Source: Gammaproteobacteria bacterium (GTDB taxonomy: Bacteria > Pseudomonadota > Gammaproteobacteria > HK1). From it: 43,555 bases of DNA. Of this stretch, positions 42,328 through 43,555 are shown in pieces (within the stretch, counting starts at the first letter, position 1; the number at the start of each line of letters is the position of its first letter). The notes under the pieces are model-generated. The model did not search any database. It had not been told where the DNA came from and saw nothing but the letters and a program-made list of their open reading frames with translations. The stretch spans positions 1 to 43,555 of the forward strand of contig JAJDXW010000384.1 of assembly GCA_022823045.1 (NCBI GenBank), read 5' to 3'. The translations under genes were made by a program, and so were the position numbers.

Positions 42328-43431
42328 ATGCAACCGCTCGTGGTGGACCTCGGCGACCGCGCCTACCCGATCCATGTCGGGTCGGACCTCATCGGCCGTT
42401 CCGACCTGTACGCGCCGCACCTCGCCGGCCTTCAGGTGCTCGTGGTCACGGACGCGACGGTGGCGGACCTTCATCTCGACCGGGTGCGCCGGGCGCTCGG
42501 CAACCGCGAGGTCGCGTCGGTGGTGCTGGCCGGCGGCGAGGCCGACAAGACCCTCGACGCGGTGTCCCGGATCGTCGACGTGCTGGTGGAGCGGAGGTTC
42601 AACCGGAGCGCCGCGGTGGTCGCGCTCGGGGGAGGGGTGGTCGGTGACGTGGCGGGCTTCGCGGCCGCCGTCTACCAGCGGGGGATCCGGTACATCCAGG
42701 TTCCGACCACCCTGCTCGCCCAGGTGGACTCCTCGGTCGGCGGCAAGACCGGGGTCAACCACCCGAGGGGAAAGAACCTCGTCGGCGCCTTCCATCAGCC
42801 CGTGTGCGTCATCGCGGACACCGGAGCGCTCGCGACCCTGAGCGAGCGCGAGCTGCGTGCCGGACTCGCGGAGGTGATCAAGTACGGCGTCCTCTGGGAC
42901 GCGGAGTTCTTCGACTGGATCGAGGCGAATCTCGACGGGCTCCTCGCTCGCGACGAGGGGCTGCTCGCCCGGTCGGTGCGGCGCTCGTGCGAGATCAAGG
43001 CGGAGGTGGTGAGCCAGGACGAACGCGAGGCGGGGGTGCGCGCGCGCCTCAATCTCGGGCATACCTTCGGGCACGCCATCGAGGCGGGAATGGAGTACGG
43101 TCACTGGCTGCACGGTGAGGCGGTCGCGGCCGGGACGTGCATGGCCGCGGACCTCGCCGCGCGCATGAACTGGATCTCCGCGGCCGACGCCGACCGCGTG
43201 CAGGGGCTCATCCGTCGTGCGGGTCTCCCCGACCGCGGCCCGGCGGCCCTCTCGCCCGACGACTTCCTGCGCCTGATGGCCCGGGACAAGAAGGCCGTGG
43301 ACGGCGGCATCCGCCTCGTGCTGCCGCGCGCGATCGGCGACACCGTGCTCACTGGCGACTTCGACCCCCGCGCGCTCGCCGGGACCCTCGAGGCGTGCCG
43401 CGCCGACATCGAGCCCCCCTTCTTCGACTGA
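42328..43431 (+). CDS. 3-dehydroquinate synthase AroB
   Basis: A 367-residue NAD- and zinc-dependent enzyme of the shikimate pathway. Visible blocks are ALGGGVVGDVAGFAAAVYQRG, QVPTTLLAQVDSSVGGKTGVN, AEVIKYG (zinc-binding Glu) and NLGHTFGHAIE (zinc-binding His), with KKAVDGGIRLVLP near the end. It is complete; 124 bp of apparently non-coding sequence follow to the window end. Confidence 0.97.
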   Translation: MQPLVVDLGDRAYPIHVGSDLIGRSDLYAPHLAGLQVLVVTDATVADLHLDRVRRALGNREVASVVLAGGEADKTLDAVSRIVDVLVERRFNRSAAVVALGGGVVGDVAGFAAAVYQRGIRYIQVPTTLLAQVDSSVGGKTGVNHPRGKNLVGAFHQPVCVIADTGALATLSERELRAGLAEVIKYGVLWDAEFFDWIEANLDGLLARDEGLLARSVRRSCEIKAEVVSQDEREAGVRARLNLGHTFGHAIEAGMEYGHWLHGEAVAAGTCMAADLAARMNWISAADADRVQGLIRRAGLPDRGPAALSPDDFLRLMARDKKAVDGGIRLVLPRAIGDTVLTGDFDPRALAGTLEACRADIEPPFFD

Positions 43432-43555
43432 TCGCGACGGTGGTCCGCTCCGGGGATGCGGGGTTCGGCCGATCCGCCGCGGGGCGGGTGCCGGCCGGCC
43501 GGGCGCGGTCGCGGGGAGGGAAGCCGCCAACGACGCCGCGGCGGAGGGCCGGGAC

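Noticed and set aside
39541-43431. A 1296-codon plus-strand open frame running antisense to mrcA and into aroB
   Set aside because: It is a GC-rich shadow: the minus-strand mrcA and the true plus-strand aroK/aroB frames carry all conserved motifs. Only its last 367 codons (from 42328) are real, as AroB.

Overview
The window is GC-rich bacterial DNA, most likely from a gammaproteobacterium. The evidence is a set of envelope and housekeeping blocks in gammaproteobacterial order: ruvC-ruvA-ruvB followed by tolQ-tolR-tolA-tolB-pal-cpoB; kdsD..lptC-lptA-lptB-rpoN-hpf; thiS-thiG-trmB; priA-argS-SPOR protein; and mrcA divergent from aroK-aroB. A tRNA-Gly(CCC) closely resembles the enterobacterial one. 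The amgK-murU pair points to a pseudomonad-like or purple-sulfur-like lineage rather than an enteric. Species cannot be determined from the sequence alone.

Layout. (1) About 1-11,300 is an accessory region. Its left edge holds a decayed Calx-beta fragment and two palindromes. A tightly overlapping five-gene defence operon follows (595-7405): a beta-class DNA methyltransferase, a TIR-like (PF10137-type) protein, an MntA nucleotidyltransferase antitoxin, a HepT HEPN ribonuclease toxin, and a type III-like helicase/PD-(D/E)XK restriction subunit. After this come a small composite protein, a complete six-histidine tyrosinase, a possible integron attC-like hairpin and a small membrane protein. A graveyard then contains an S24/LexA-like repressor remnant facing a tyrosine-integrase remnant. 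The integrase remnant is split by a 134-bp MITE-like element with 24-bp terminal inverted repeats and 8-bp target duplications. (2) From 11,498 to the end is core genome: enoyl-CoA hydratase-like protein, YebC, the RuvCAB Holliday-junction machinery, and the Tol-Pal envelope system. Converging on Tol-Pal is the minus-strand Kdo/LPS-transport/sigma-54 cluster. Then come amgK-murU (cell-wall sugar recycling), ComEA, YcgN, an unrecognised exported protein with an IalB-like partner, cysQ-trmB-thiG-thiS, tRNA-Gly, a SPOR protein, argS, priA, mrcA, and divergent aroK-aroB.

How genes work together. The five defence genes overlap by 1-14 nt and so are probably translationally coupled. The layout suggests a restriction-modification pair carrying two back-up suicide modules (a TIR NADase-like protein and HEPN/MNT) inside the same transcript; this is inference. 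The core clusters serve envelope biogenesis: Kdo precursor, LPS transport, Tol-Pal constriction, PBP1A, muropeptide recycling and FtsN-like SPOR protein. Aromatic biosynthesis, thiamine thiazole synthesis, tRNA modification and DNA repair/restart genes lie between them.

Notable regulatory structures include a perfect 16-bp inverted repeat that would bury the start site of trmB, a related palindrome beside the tRNA gene, a hexanucleotide microsatellite that writes the rpoN C-terminus, and an extended -10 promoter candidate ahead of tolQ. I saw no rRNA, CRISPR array, reverse transcriptase or complete transposase.
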